7,536 bases of DNA from assembly GCA_012841005.1 (NCBI GenBank), contig DUVO01000125.1, positions 1 through 7,536 of the forward strand, in the 5' to 3' direction. This DNA comes from Bacillota bacterium. GTDB taxonomy: Bacteria; Bacillota; DTU030. Positions 1-5,575 of this stretch are shown here, one piece after another. Below the pieces are notes generated by a model. The model saw only the letters and a program-made list of their open reading frames with translations, searched no databases and was not told the origin of the DNA. Every line of letters begins with the position of its first letter. Position 1 is the first letter of the stretch. The position numbers were made by a program, and so were the translations under genes.

Positions 1-1068
1 CAAAAGGCCGAGAAAACCGCACCGGAAGCCAAAACCCAGGGCCGCCGAGTTTTCCGGTTCATAAACCAGAGCCGCATCATTGAGTTGTAATTTGTCCAGG
101 GCATCCCGCAGGTCCTGGTAATCATTGCTTTCCACCGGGAAAAGCCCGCAGTAGACCATGGGAGTAACCCGTTTGTAACCCGGCAGGGATGATTCAGCCG
201 GGTTGTCAGCATCGGTTATGGTGTCACCAACCCGACAATCATGAACATTCTTCACACCCGCTATTACATAACCCACATCCCCGGCAGCCAGCTCGGCAAC
301 TGCCGTTGGTTGAGGGCGAAAAACGCCGATTCCATCCAGTTCGAAAACCTTCCCGCCGGCCATCATCTCAATACGCATCCCGGGACGAAGATTACCTTCA
401 ACTACCCGGACATAGGCAACAACACCCCGGTAGGGATCATAGTGGGAATCGAAGATGAGGGTCCGGAGGGGAGCAGCCGGGTTTCCCCGGGGGGGTGGTA
501 TTCTTGCCACCACGGCTTCCAGGATGGCATCTACGCCTTCACCCGTCTTGGCACTGGCCAAAATAGCCTGTTCCCCATCTAAGCCCAGGACTTCTTCCAG
601 TTCCCGCTTTACCTTATCGGGATCGGCACTGGGAAGGTCAATCTTATTGATGACCGGTATTATCTCCAGATCATGTTCCAAGGCCAGATAGACATTGGCC
701 AGGGTTTGGGCTTCCAGACCCTGGGACGCATCTATAACAAGAATGGCCCCCTCGCAGGCGGCCAAGCTTCGGGAAACCTCATAACTAAAATCTACATGCC
801 CCGGGGTATCAATAAGATTCAGGGTGTAAGTTTCCCCATTCTGGGCCTCATATTGCAGGCAGACCGCCTGCATTTTTATGGTTATCCCCCGTTCCCTTTC
901 CAGATCCATGGTGTCTAAAACCTGATCCACCATCTCCCGGTCTGAGAGGGCACCGGTTCGCTGCAGGATTCGATCGGCCAGGGTGGATTTGCCGTGATCA
1001 ATATGGGCAATAATAGAGAAATTTCGGATCTTCTGCTGCCGTTCCAATTCTCGCCCAGAAAGGCCCAA
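1..1068 (-). CDS. lepA: Elongation factor 4 (LepA), N-terminal 356 codons, 3' end outside window
   Basis: LepA/EF4 is a ribosome-associated translational GTPase that binds elongating or stalled ribosomes. I translated the minus strand by hand from 1068 to 1 and the frame is open throughout. The GTPase motifs are all present: G1 AHIDHGKST (residues 21-29), the switch I stretch ERERGITIK (57-65), G3 DTPGH (87-91), G4 NKID (141-144) and G5 SAK (172-174). Domain II follows (YDPYRGV, 210-216), and the fragment ends in the LepA-typical [14 protein letters not shown] just before the edge. About 600 residues is usual, so roughly 40% is missing. The start is TTG at 1068, giving [18 protein letters not shown]; no ATG or GTG fits in frame, and a GAAAGGA Shine-Dalgarno lies 9 bases upstream. 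A second TTG at 1047 is less well placed. The gene has its own promoter and is separated from the upstream small gene by about 470 bp. Confidence 0.97.
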   Translation of the reverse strand, partial: MGLSGRELERQQKIRNFSIIAHIDHGKSTLADRILQRTGALSDREMVDQVLDTMDLERERGITIKMQAVCLQYEAQNGETYTLNLIDTPGHVDFSYEVSRSLAACEGAILVIDASQGLEAQTLANVYLALEHDLEIIPVINKIDLPSADPDKVKRELEEVLGLDGEQAILASAKTGEGVDAILEAVVARIPPPRGNPAAPLRTLIFDSHYDPYRGVVAYVRVVEGNLRPGMRIEMMAGGKVFELDGIGVFRPQPTAVAELAAGDVGYVIAGVKNVHDCRVGDTITDADNPAESSLPGYKRVTPMVYCGLFPVESNDYQDLRDALDKLQLNDAALVYEPENSAALGFGFRCGFLGLL

Positions 1069-1084
1069 ATTCCATCTTCCTTTC
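1066..1084 (-). promoter_or_regulatory. Ribosome binding site that fixes the lepA TTG start
   Basis: GAAAGGA (1084-1078 on the minus strand) matches the anti-Shine-Dalgarno complement over seven bases and lies 9 bases before TTG at 1068. An ATG at 1075-1073 is in a different frame from the LepA motifs and cannot be the start. Confidence 0.7.
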
Positions 1085-1105
1085 CTGTAATGCGTATCTG
1101 CACCA

Positions 1106-1134
1106 ATTATAACATCTTATTATAGCCCCGGCAA
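1106..1134 (-). promoter_or_regulatory. Sigma-A-type promoter of lepA
   Basis: On the minus strand TTGCCG (1134-1129) and a perfect TATAAT (1111-1106) are separated by exactly 17 bases. Transcription would begin near 1099, leaving a short leader of about 30 bases before the TTG start. This indicates that lepA can be transcribed independently of spoIIP and the small membrane gene upstream. Confidence 0.75.
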
Positions 1135-1216
1135 CTCCTTAGGCCCTTGCAGCAAATTGAACAGGGATAACCTCCGCCGATATCCGGCACCGGCAGAGAG
1201 ATGAAAGAATATCCAA

Positions 1217-1385
1217 CACTTCTGGCTTCGCTCTTTTGTTCTCCTCGCGGAGGGCTTGTCCAAAGCGGAAGGAGACGGACAATGCCCCAGAGGGTTCATG
1301 AGCTTATTGTTAGTTGTGGACTACTGACTACTAACTACCGATAACCGTTATCACCGCTCGTCGAAATGTCGCTCCGCCAGAAGTG
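1217..1385. repeat. Possible short element bounded by 10-bp inverted repeats
   Basis: CACTTCTGGC at 1217-1226 is the exact reverse complement of GCCAGAAGTG at 1376-1385, enclosing a 169-bp non-coding block. The arrangement resembles a small non-autonomous element or dispersed intergenic repeat. No flanking target-site duplication was evident and there is no transposase, so the match could be chance or part of a longer RNA fold. Confidence 0.3.
1309..1335. repeat. TAGT/ACTA low-complexity hairpin
   Basis: GTTAGTTG (1309-1316) can pair with CTACTAAC (1328-1335) with one mismatch around an 11-base loop, and the whole run is built from ACTAC/TAGT words. Its composition is unlike the neighbouring genes. 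It looks like part of a dispersed intergenic repeat and is too short to call anything more specific. Confidence 0.4.
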
Positions 1386-1536
1386 CCGTCTTGGCAGGGT
1401 TGGTCACTTTACAGAGACGGCGACCGCTCTTCTAACCTTGACCTCTAACTTCCAGGAGGGGCGGCCCCGCAGTACAGCCTGTCCAGAGCGCAGCGGAGGG
1501 AGCCGGCGGCATAGGCAGTCGGCCTATAAAAAGCTA

Positions 1537-1860
1537 TTATCGGGGCAGTGGAAACAAGGTAACAGTAGTCGGAAAATATATTTTCCTCTGACCGAACTGT
1601 AACCACACCCTCTCCGGCTCCTCTTTTATTATCCCCACCGTTACCAACCCAGACAGTCTAATTTCCCGCCCCTGAAAGGAAACCCGGTACTCCCCCGGTG
1701 CCGGGAGTTGAAACCGGGGAAAGACGCCTGGAGAATCGCTATAAGCAAGTAGTGAGTTTTCCACAGCAAGCAGCCCCATAAACACCAGGAGGACCAGAAG
1801 AAAAATTAAGATAATATGGGCTTCGCCCTTCACAGGCCAGGGGTTTCTATTCATCACCAT
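1537..1860 (-). CDS. Small single-pass membrane protein of unknown function, in the yqxA position
   Basis: I do not recognise this 107-residue protein by sequence. A short basic N-terminus is followed by one strong hydrophobic helix (about residues 15-33) and then an extracytoplasmic-looking tail of alternating residues suggesting beta strands (EYRVSF, REIRLSGLVTVGII, RVWLQFGQRKIYF, roughly 57-96). It begins 19 bases after the spoIIP stop on the same strand, so the two are probably co-transcribed. In Bacillus the gene between spoIIP and lepA is yqxA, also a small protein of about this length with an N-terminal membrane segment; shared position is suggestive but I cannot show homology. The start is uncertain: ATG 1860, GTG 1857 and ATG 1854 are consecutive in frame, and GGAG (1868-1865) lies 4, 7 and 10 bases before them, favouring GTG 1857 or ATG 1854. 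Expression during sporulation is an inference from the neighbour. Confidence 0.75.
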   Translation of the reverse strand: MVMNRNPWPVKGEAHIILIFLLVLLVFMGLLAVENSLLAYSDSPGVFPRFQLPAPGEYRVSFQGREIRLSGLVTVGIIKEEPERVWLQFGQRKIYFPTTVTLFPLPR

Positions 1861-1879
1861 ACCACTCCGATTTATACTC

Positions 1880-3055
1880 CTAATCTTTGGAGATTATCGC
1901 CGCCAGCACATCGGCTAGGCACTCCGCTGCCCTGGTAATCTCCTCCATATTATTTTCCACTCCCCCCAGTTCCACCAGTATCATACGGGGAGAAAGGTGC
2001 TGATTATACCGGGCCCGGCTGGTCCGCACCCCCCTCGAAAGCCCCGGATACATCTGCTCCATCTGCCGGCTAATTTGCTGGGCCAATATATGATTCTCCC
2101 TCCAGTTGGGATGCTCCAAACCTAAACCATCGGTCCCGACCATAAAGAGGATACCTGCCATTTTTTCTCCCGCCACGGTGGTGCTGGTTATGCTCCGCGA
2201 TTCGGCCGCCGATGCGCTGGGGGCATCCCGGTGGAGATCGATAATCAACTCCAGGTCAGGATGTTCCTGTAGGATGGCGGCAACAGTTTTTGCCGAATGG
2301 CTGTAAGCCTCCCGGTGGACATCGATATCATGGGGTGTCTGATCATGAATAACCGTGATTCCCTTCTTACGCAGTTCTTGAGCCAGCACCTGGCCCGCCC
2401 GCACTATGCCCGAGACATCTTCGTAGACATGACTGGCATTATGGAGAGGAATAAAGGTCTCGGAAGCATGGGTATGGAAAATTGCAACCCGGGGTCCCCC
2501 TTCAGGCAGATTTGTCGGGGGGGGAGGGGAAGAAGGTGTCGGGTTAACCGTTGCCACTTCCCGCCTTTGGGAAGGTATGCGTTCTTCCCGTTTCTGGTCG
2601 GAAAAACTCACCTGCCTTAATAGTGGTACCTGACCCAGAATAATACTTCTCGGCTCAGAAATATCAATCCAGGTCAATAAACCCACTGCCTTTTCCCAGA
2701 AACTTCCTGCCCCCGGCCCTGGAACTTTTTCCCCTTTATCTTTTTCATAACGAAACAGGGGAAGGCCATGGGACAATACTTCCCTATAATCCAGGGGCAG
2801 CCATTGCAAAAAGGAAGCAAGGAGATTATTCCTCTGTTCCTCACCCCCCTCGCGACGGGGAGCAAAAACCGTTACTGCCGCCGGTGAAGGGGGCCAGGAA
2901 AATGATACTCCGGCGATGAGGATGCAGGTGGCCAGGGTAAGCAGAAGGGTATTCCGCAGCAACGGGTTTACTCTCCTGAAAAAATCCGGCAGGCGAGGTG
3001 GAGAACGTAACCAATCCAAAATGTCTTCACCTTCCCTTCCCGTTACACAGAACAT
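1880..3055 (-). CDS. spoIIP: Stage II sporulation protein P, peptidoglycan amidase/endopeptidase
   Basis: SpoIIP is a membrane-anchored peptidoglycan hydrolase that acts with SpoIID and SpoIIM at the septum to drive engulfment of the forespore. The 391-residue frame has a cytoplasmic N-terminus, one membrane helix (about 34-53), a variable region ending in a proline-rich linker (about 171-184), and a C-terminal catalytic domain from about 188. That domain carries the family signatures HTHASETFIP (194-203, first metal-site His and Glu), DLHRDAP (273-279, second His) and VELGGVENNMEE (361-372). Length is normal for the family. The nominal ATG at 3055 has only a weak GGGAA upstream, whereas TTG at 3019 has GAAGGTGA 7 bases before it; starting there removes 12 residues and no domain. 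The small membrane gene follows 19 bases downstream. The gpr gene, usually adjacent in Bacillus, is absent here. Confidence 0.96.
   Translation of the reverse strand: MFCVTGREGEDILDWLRSPPRLPDFFRRVNPLLRNTLLLTLATCILIAGVSFSWPPSPAAVTVFAPRREGGEEQRNNLLASFLQWLPLDYREVLSHGLPLFRYEKDKGEKVPGPGAGSFWEKAVGLLTWIDISEPRSIILGQVPLLRQVSFSDQKREERIPSQRREVATVNPTPSSPPPPTNLPEGGPRVAIFHTHASETFIPLHNASHVYEDVSGIVRAGQVLAQELRKKGITVIHDQTPHDIDVHREAYSHSAKTVAAILQEHPDLELIIDLHRDAPSASAAESRSITSTTVAGEKMAGILFMVGTDGLGLEHPNWRENHILAQQISRQMEQMYPGLSRGVRTSRARYNQHLSPRMILVELGGVENNMEEITRAAECLADVLAAIISKD
3017..3034 (-). promoter_or_regulatory. Strong ribosome binding site suggesting a TTG start for spoIIP
   Basis: GAAGGTGA (3034-3027 on the minus strand) lies 7 bases before TTG 3019, an in-frame codon 13 of the longest reading frame. 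This is a better start context than ATG 3055. The protein would then begin MDWLRSPPRLPDFFRR and have 379 residues. Confidence 0.5.
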
Positions 3056-3084
3056 GTATATTCCCGGGTGGGAAGGAATATGTC
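3053..3084 (-). promoter_or_regulatory. Possible sigma-E-like sporulation promoter of spoIIP
   Basis: On the minus strand GACATATT (3084-3077) resembles the -35 element of mother-cell sigma-E promoters, and TATACATG (3060-3053) resembles the CATACA-type -10. The gap is 16 bases, about two longer than usual, so the match is imperfect; shifting the -10 by two bases gives correct spacing but a poorer hexamer. spoIIP is known to depend on sigma-E in B. subtilis. If this promoter is real, the nominal ATG at 3055 lies inside the -10 and translation must start downstream. Confidence 0.35.
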
Positions 3085-3096
3085 ATTATCCCTTTT

Positions 3097-3249
3097 TCAG
3101 CCTCTTAAAACAGGGTCGCCTCTCACATCAAGGACCCGGGGCACTCGGCTGGCCTTAACTATTATTTCCCCTGCTCCCTGTTTAATGCGAACGGCAAAAA
3201 TATCCCGGTACTCCCTGTTAACATTCCTTGATTTTCTCCCAGGGTCATG
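3097..3249 (-). other. 50-codon open frame with no normal start, between rpsT and spoIIP
   Basis: The minus strand is open from just after TAG (3252-3250) to TGA (3099-3097). The translated middle part (NREYRDIFAVRIKQGAGE, then IIVKASRVPRVLDVRGDPVLRG) has a protein-like composition. It has no ATG, GTG or TTG before a GTG near its end, so it could start only at a rare codon, for example ATT following AGGGAG, or it is a gene remnant or chance. It overlaps the rpsT promoter on the other strand. I do not recognise any family and it does not resemble Gpr, the protein that would be expected at this site. Low confidence that it is expressed. Confidence 0.2.
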
Positions 3250-3256
3250 CTACAAT
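3228..3256 (+). promoter_or_regulatory. Sigma-A-type promoter of rpsT
   Basis: TTGATT (3228-3233) and TACAAT (3251-3256) are separated by 17 bases. Transcription should begin near 3263, giving a leader of about 33 bases that contains the rpsT ribosome binding site. This is close to consensus, as expected for a highly expressed ribosomal protein gene. Confidence 0.82.
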
Positions 3257-3282
3257 GTTAAATGTTGAGAAATTCCTTTCCG

Positions 3283-3298
3283 GGAGGTGAACTTGTTG
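3283..3298 (+). promoter_or_regulatory. Ribosome binding site and TTG start of rpsT
   Basis: GGAGGTGA (3283-3290) is a full eight-base match to the anti-Shine-Dalgarno complement and precedes TTG 3296 by 5 bases. The GTG at 3287 lies inside this site and the TTG at 3293 is only 2 bases from it, so both are unlikely starts. Confidence 0.85.
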
Positions 3299-3568
3299 GC
3301 CAATATTAAATCAGCAGTAAAGCGGGCACGGCAAGCCGAAGAACAAAGACGCAGGAATGTTTCAAACCGTTCTGCCATCAAAACAGCCATCCGGCGTTTT
3401 GAAGCAGCCCTTACCGCTGGAGACATGACTGCTGCCAAGGCGGCTCTGCGACGGACCACAATCCTCCTGGACAAGGCAGCAGCCAAAGGTGTCATTCATA
3501 AGAATAAAGCCGCGCGGAAGAAGTCACGCCTGGCTAAGCAATTGGCAGCTGTAGACACAGCCAGTTAG
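3296..3568 (+). CDS. rpsT: Small ribosomal subunit protein bS20
   Basis: S20 is a primary 16S rRNA-binding protein of the 30S subunit. The 90-residue product starts MANIKSAVKRARQAEEQRRR, the typical S20 N-terminus, and is rich in Lys, Arg and Ala throughout, with the family hallmarks NRSAIKTAIRRFEAAL and GVIHKNKAARKKSRLAKQL near the C-terminus. Length is normal. I chose TTG 3296 because it gives the conserved MANIK start and lies 5 bases from a perfect Shine-Dalgarno; a longer frame from GTG 3287 would add three residues and place the start inside the ribosome binding site. It is monocistronic: its own promoter lies upstream and a strong terminator begins immediately after the TAG stop. It runs opposite to all other genes in the window. 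A UUG start on rpsT is known in E. coli, where it takes part in S20 autoregulation; whether that applies here is inference. Confidence 0.97.
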   Translation: MANIKSAVKRARQAEEQRRRNVSNRSAIKTAIRRFEAALTAGDMTAAKAALRRTTILLDKAAAKGVIHKNKAARKKSRLAKQLAAVDTAS

Positions 3569-3594
3569 AAAAAAGCGCCTGGGGCGCTTTTTTT
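3569..3594. terminator. Bidirectional intrinsic terminator between rpsT and the ZIP gene
   Basis: GCGCC (3575-3579) and GGCGC (3583-3587) form a stem with a TGG loop, extended by six A:T pairs from the A-run at 3569-3574 and the T-run at 3588-3594. The T-run ends the rpsT transcript. On the opposite strand the A-run becomes a T-run, so the same hairpin can end the ZIP transcript arriving from the right. It starts at the base after the rpsT stop codon. Confidence 0.93.
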
Positions 3595-3635
3595 GTATGT
3601 AAAGGCAAAACCCTCTTGACTCCCGCTCTCATTTA

Positions 3636-4361
3636 TTAAGGAAGCAACAGGTGTAAAATATAGATCACCACGAGCCCCCCCAGGAATCCCCCGGTGGTAA
3701 GGGACAGGCTGTGCCCCCTGCCGGCCGGCAGGAGTTCATCGACAACTAAGTAAAACATAGCTCCACCGGCCATGGCCAGGAGAAGAGCAATGAAGTCCTG
3801 GGAGAAACTGATGAGAAAAAGACCGATCAATGTGCCCAGGGGGGTAAAGAGGCTTACCAAAACAGTAATCCCCATAATGGACCATTTTGAAACACCGGCC
3901 ATGTTGAGGGGTACAGCAACGGCCATACCTTCCGGGAGATTATGAAGACCAATGGCAAGGGCGATGGCCAAACCCAGTTGCCCGGGGACTGCATAGCCGG
4001 CAGCGATGGCAAACCCCTCCGGAAGGTCATGGAGGGCAATGCCAATTGCGATTAAGTAACCCATCCTTAAAAAATTTTCCTGAGCCAGGCCGCCTCTCGG
4101 AAAAAAAACGTCAAGTACCGCGTCAAGGATTTGCAGGAGAACGATGCCACACAAAACCCCTACTGCCGTCGCAAGAATAGTACCCTGCTGCAATGCGGAA
4201 GGAATAAGATCGAAGAAAACTATCCCCAGCATTATGCCTCCCGCACAGCCTAAAAAAAATGGCAGTTCCCTTTTCATGGTACGTCCCCAAAAAAGTACCG
4301 CTGCCGCCCCAATGGTAGTGCCAAATCCTGCCAGCAAACTGGAAAGCAAAACGGTGTTCAT
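3636..4361 (-). CDS. ZIP-family divalent metal transporter (ZupT/GufA-like)
   Basis: ZIP permeases move zinc, iron or other divalent metals into the cytoplasm. The 241-residue protein is almost wholly membrane-embedded, with about eight hydrophobic segments. It carries the paired metal-binding motifs of the family, HDLPEG (111-116) and HNLPEG (140-145), in the fourth and fifth helices, and a DELLP motif at 208-212, similar to the ELMP region of ZupT. The cytoplasmic histidine-rich loop of many eukaryotic ZIPs is absent, as is usual in bacterial members. ATG 4361 is preceded by GGGGTGA with 7 bases of spacing, and the gene ends in tandem TAA TAA codons. Which metal it carries cannot be read from the sequence; no obvious Zur or Fur operator was seen. 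It sits 128 bp after holA and converges on rpsT, a place where Bacillus has only the small yqzM. Confidence 0.92.
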   Translation of the reverse strand: MNTVLLSSLLAGFGTTIGAAAVLFWGRTMKRELPFFLGCAGGIMLGIVFFDLIPSALQQGTILATAVGVLCGIVLLQILDAVLDVFFPRGGLAQENFLRMGYLIAIGIALHDLPEGFAIAAGYAVPGQLGLAIALAIGLHNLPEGMAVAVPLNMAGVSKWSIMGITVLVSLFTPLGTLIGLFLISFSQDFIALLLAMAGGAMFYLVVDELLPAGRGHSLSLTTGGFLGGLVVIYILHLLLP

Positions 4362-4400
4362 TAAACAGTCACCCCGGGAAGGTAATTTATTTTAACCCCT

Positions 4401-4414
4401 TGCTGCGAACAGCA
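4401..4414 (-). other. Short TTCG-loop hairpin upstream of the ZIP gene
   Basis: On the minus strand TGCTG-TTCG-CAGCA forms a 5-bp stem with a TTCG loop (UUCG in RNA, an unusually stable tetraloop). It lies in the 128-bp holA-ZIP gap and is followed by AGGGGTTAAAATAAATT rather than a T-run, so it is not a standard terminator. It might stabilise an RNA end or be chance. The rest of the gap holds a weak imperfect hairpin overlapping the holA stop and the ZIP ribosome binding site at 4369-4375; no convincing promoter was found. Confidence 0.3.
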
Positions 4415-4489
4415 TTTCTGTCACTATCCACCATTTCCTAGGGGGCGGATATCTACCCTCCCTTGCATTCTATTAGGCAAGACAATTGC

Positions 4490-5518
4490 TTATGCCTTCT
4501 TGGGGCCGGTTATTTTCAGCAGCAAGAGCTCCAGAACAAGCCCTGGTTCCAGCCGTCCTCCCTTCAGCTGCCCATCAGCCCACAGACATTCTTCCAGGCA
4601 GGCCGCAATGGTTTCCCGATCGAACTGTTTTCCCTGTTCCAGGGCCTTTTCAATTACAAAGGGGTGTTGTTTTAACCGGGAGGCAATCTCCCGCGGGTTC
4701 AAGCCTTCCCGGTCCAGTACCTGAACAACACCAATAATCCGCAGCCTCTGGGTGAGCAAAAATAAGAGCAACAGGGGCGGTTCCCCGGCCGCCAACATCT
4801 GATTTAACAACAGCAGGGCCCGCCGGGTCTGTCTTTTCCCCACCGCATCGAGAAGAAAAAAGATATTTTCCTTAATACCGGGATCAACCAAAAGCTGAAT
4901 ATGCTCCCAGCAGATCTCCCCGCCCTCGCCCACGTAAGAAGCCAACTTGTCCAATTCCAACTCCAACCTGTTCAGATCATACACCCAAATCCGGGCAAGA
5001 TAGGAAGCTGTTCCACCCGCAATCTTTACCCCTTTACGCCGGACCCGGGCTGAAATCCAATTGGCTAAATCCCGTCCTTCCAGCCGGGGAAATTCCCATA
5101 ACCGGCCCTTCTTCTTTATCAATTGCACAGCCCTCTGCCTCTGATCCACCCCTCCACGGGCGACAAAAACCAGACATGTTGTAGCCGGAAGCCCTTCCAA
5201 AAGGGCCACCAGCTCTTCTTTCTGGCCTTTCCGTTTCCTGGTATCTTTACCCCGGCGAAAATACGGGCAGTTCTTAACCACCACCAGACGCCGGGAAGAA
5301 CCAAAGGGCAGCATCTCCACAGCCGCCCTGACATCATCCAGGCCAGACTCTTCCCCATCTAAATAATCCCAGTTGAAATCCCTGCCACCCGTCCCCAAGA
5401 TCAACCTGCAAAGACTTTTAATAACCTCTTCCATGAGATAATCTTCTTCTCCAAAGAGAAGATAAACCGGGGCAATAATCCCCTCCTTCAACTCCCTAAA
5501 ATACTCTCGATACTCCAA
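4490..5518 (-). CDS. holA: DNA polymerase III subunit delta
   Basis: HolA is the clamp-loader subunit that opens the beta sliding clamp during chromosome replication. The 342-residue product has the family pattern: an N-terminal domain opening with APVYLLFGEEDYLMEEVI (16-32), a middle part with LANWISARVRRKGVKI (151-166), and the C-terminal oligomerisation domain with ENIFFLLDAVGKRQTRRALL (217-236), LKQHPFVIEKALEQGKQF (282-299) and the closing GGRLEPGLVLELLLLKI. Length is typical. The start is TTG 5518: the frame upstream runs to a stop at 5578 with no ATG, GTG or TTG, and GAGGAG lies about 11 bases before it, a rather long spacing. It follows comEC by 57 bases on the same strand, the usual arrangement. 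That gap contains a 5-bp ACCGG/CCGGT hairpin followed by TATTTT, at most a weak terminator, so co-transcription with comEC is likely. Confidence 0.95.
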   Translation of the reverse strand: MEYREYFRELKEGIIAPVYLLFGEEDYLMEEVIKSLCRLILGTGGRDFNWDYLDGEESGLDDVRAAVEMLPFGSSRRLVVVKNCPYFRRGKDTRKRKGQKEELVALLEGLPATTCLVFVARGGVDQRQRAVQLIKKKGRLWEFPRLEGRDLANWISARVRRKGVKIAGGTASYLARIWVYDLNRLELELDKLASYVGEGGEICWEHIQLLVDPGIKENIFFLLDAVGKRQTRRALLLLNQMLAAGEPPLLLLFLLTQRLRIIGVVQVLDREGLNPREIASRLKQHPFVIEKALEQGKQFDRETIAACLEECLWADGQLKGGRLEPGLVLELLLLKITGPKKA

Positions 5519-5575
5519 TTCCCTATCAACTCCTCGGCAAAATAACCGGCATCGGGGAAAACCGGTCCTATCCTG

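Larger units (their letters stand above)
1135..1536. other. Gene-free intergenic stretch, repeat-like and low-complexity
   Basis: This stretch of about 400 bp lies between the lepA promoter and the small membrane gene. I found no credible coding frame on either strand and no tRNA-like or riboswitch-like fold that I could recognise. It contains a TAGT/ACTA-rich low-complexity run (1309-1340), a 10-base inverted repeat (1217-1226 with 1376-1385), a CTCC/GGAG mini-hairpin near 1240, and the GATAAC-C-GTTATC dyad at 1340-1352. Next to the upstream stop codon is a 6-bp hairpin (ATAGGC 1511-1516 with GCCTAT 1522-1527); read in the gene's direction it has no T-run after it, so it is not a standard terminator. 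The patchwork look suggests dispersed intergenic repeats, which cannot be confirmed from one copy. Confidence 0.55.

Noticed and set aside
915..1106. Minus-strand frame starting TTG-GTG just after the lepA promoter
   Set aside because: It overlaps lepA in another frame; the LepA frame carries all GTPase motifs without interruption, so this is an out-of-frame shadow and not evidence of a frameshift.
1340..1352. GATAAC-C-GTTATC dyad as an operator
   Set aside because: It is more than 200 bases from the lepA promoter, within low-complexity DNA, and there is no regulator gene nearby to support it.
1511..1527. ATAGGC/GCCTAT hairpin as terminator of the small membrane gene
   Set aside because: On the minus strand the T-run precedes the stem instead of following it; on the plus strand it is followed by A residues. 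It does not meet the form of an intrinsic terminator.
1366..1602. Plus-strand 78-codon frame in the gap upstream of lepA
   Set aside because: Its composition follows repeat-like DNA, it overlaps the end of the small membrane gene antisense, and no good ribosome binding site or family resemblance was seen.
3287..3289. GTG as the start of rpsT
   Set aside because: It falls inside the GGAGGTGA ribosome binding site, and S20 proteins begin MANIK, which corresponds to TTG 3296.
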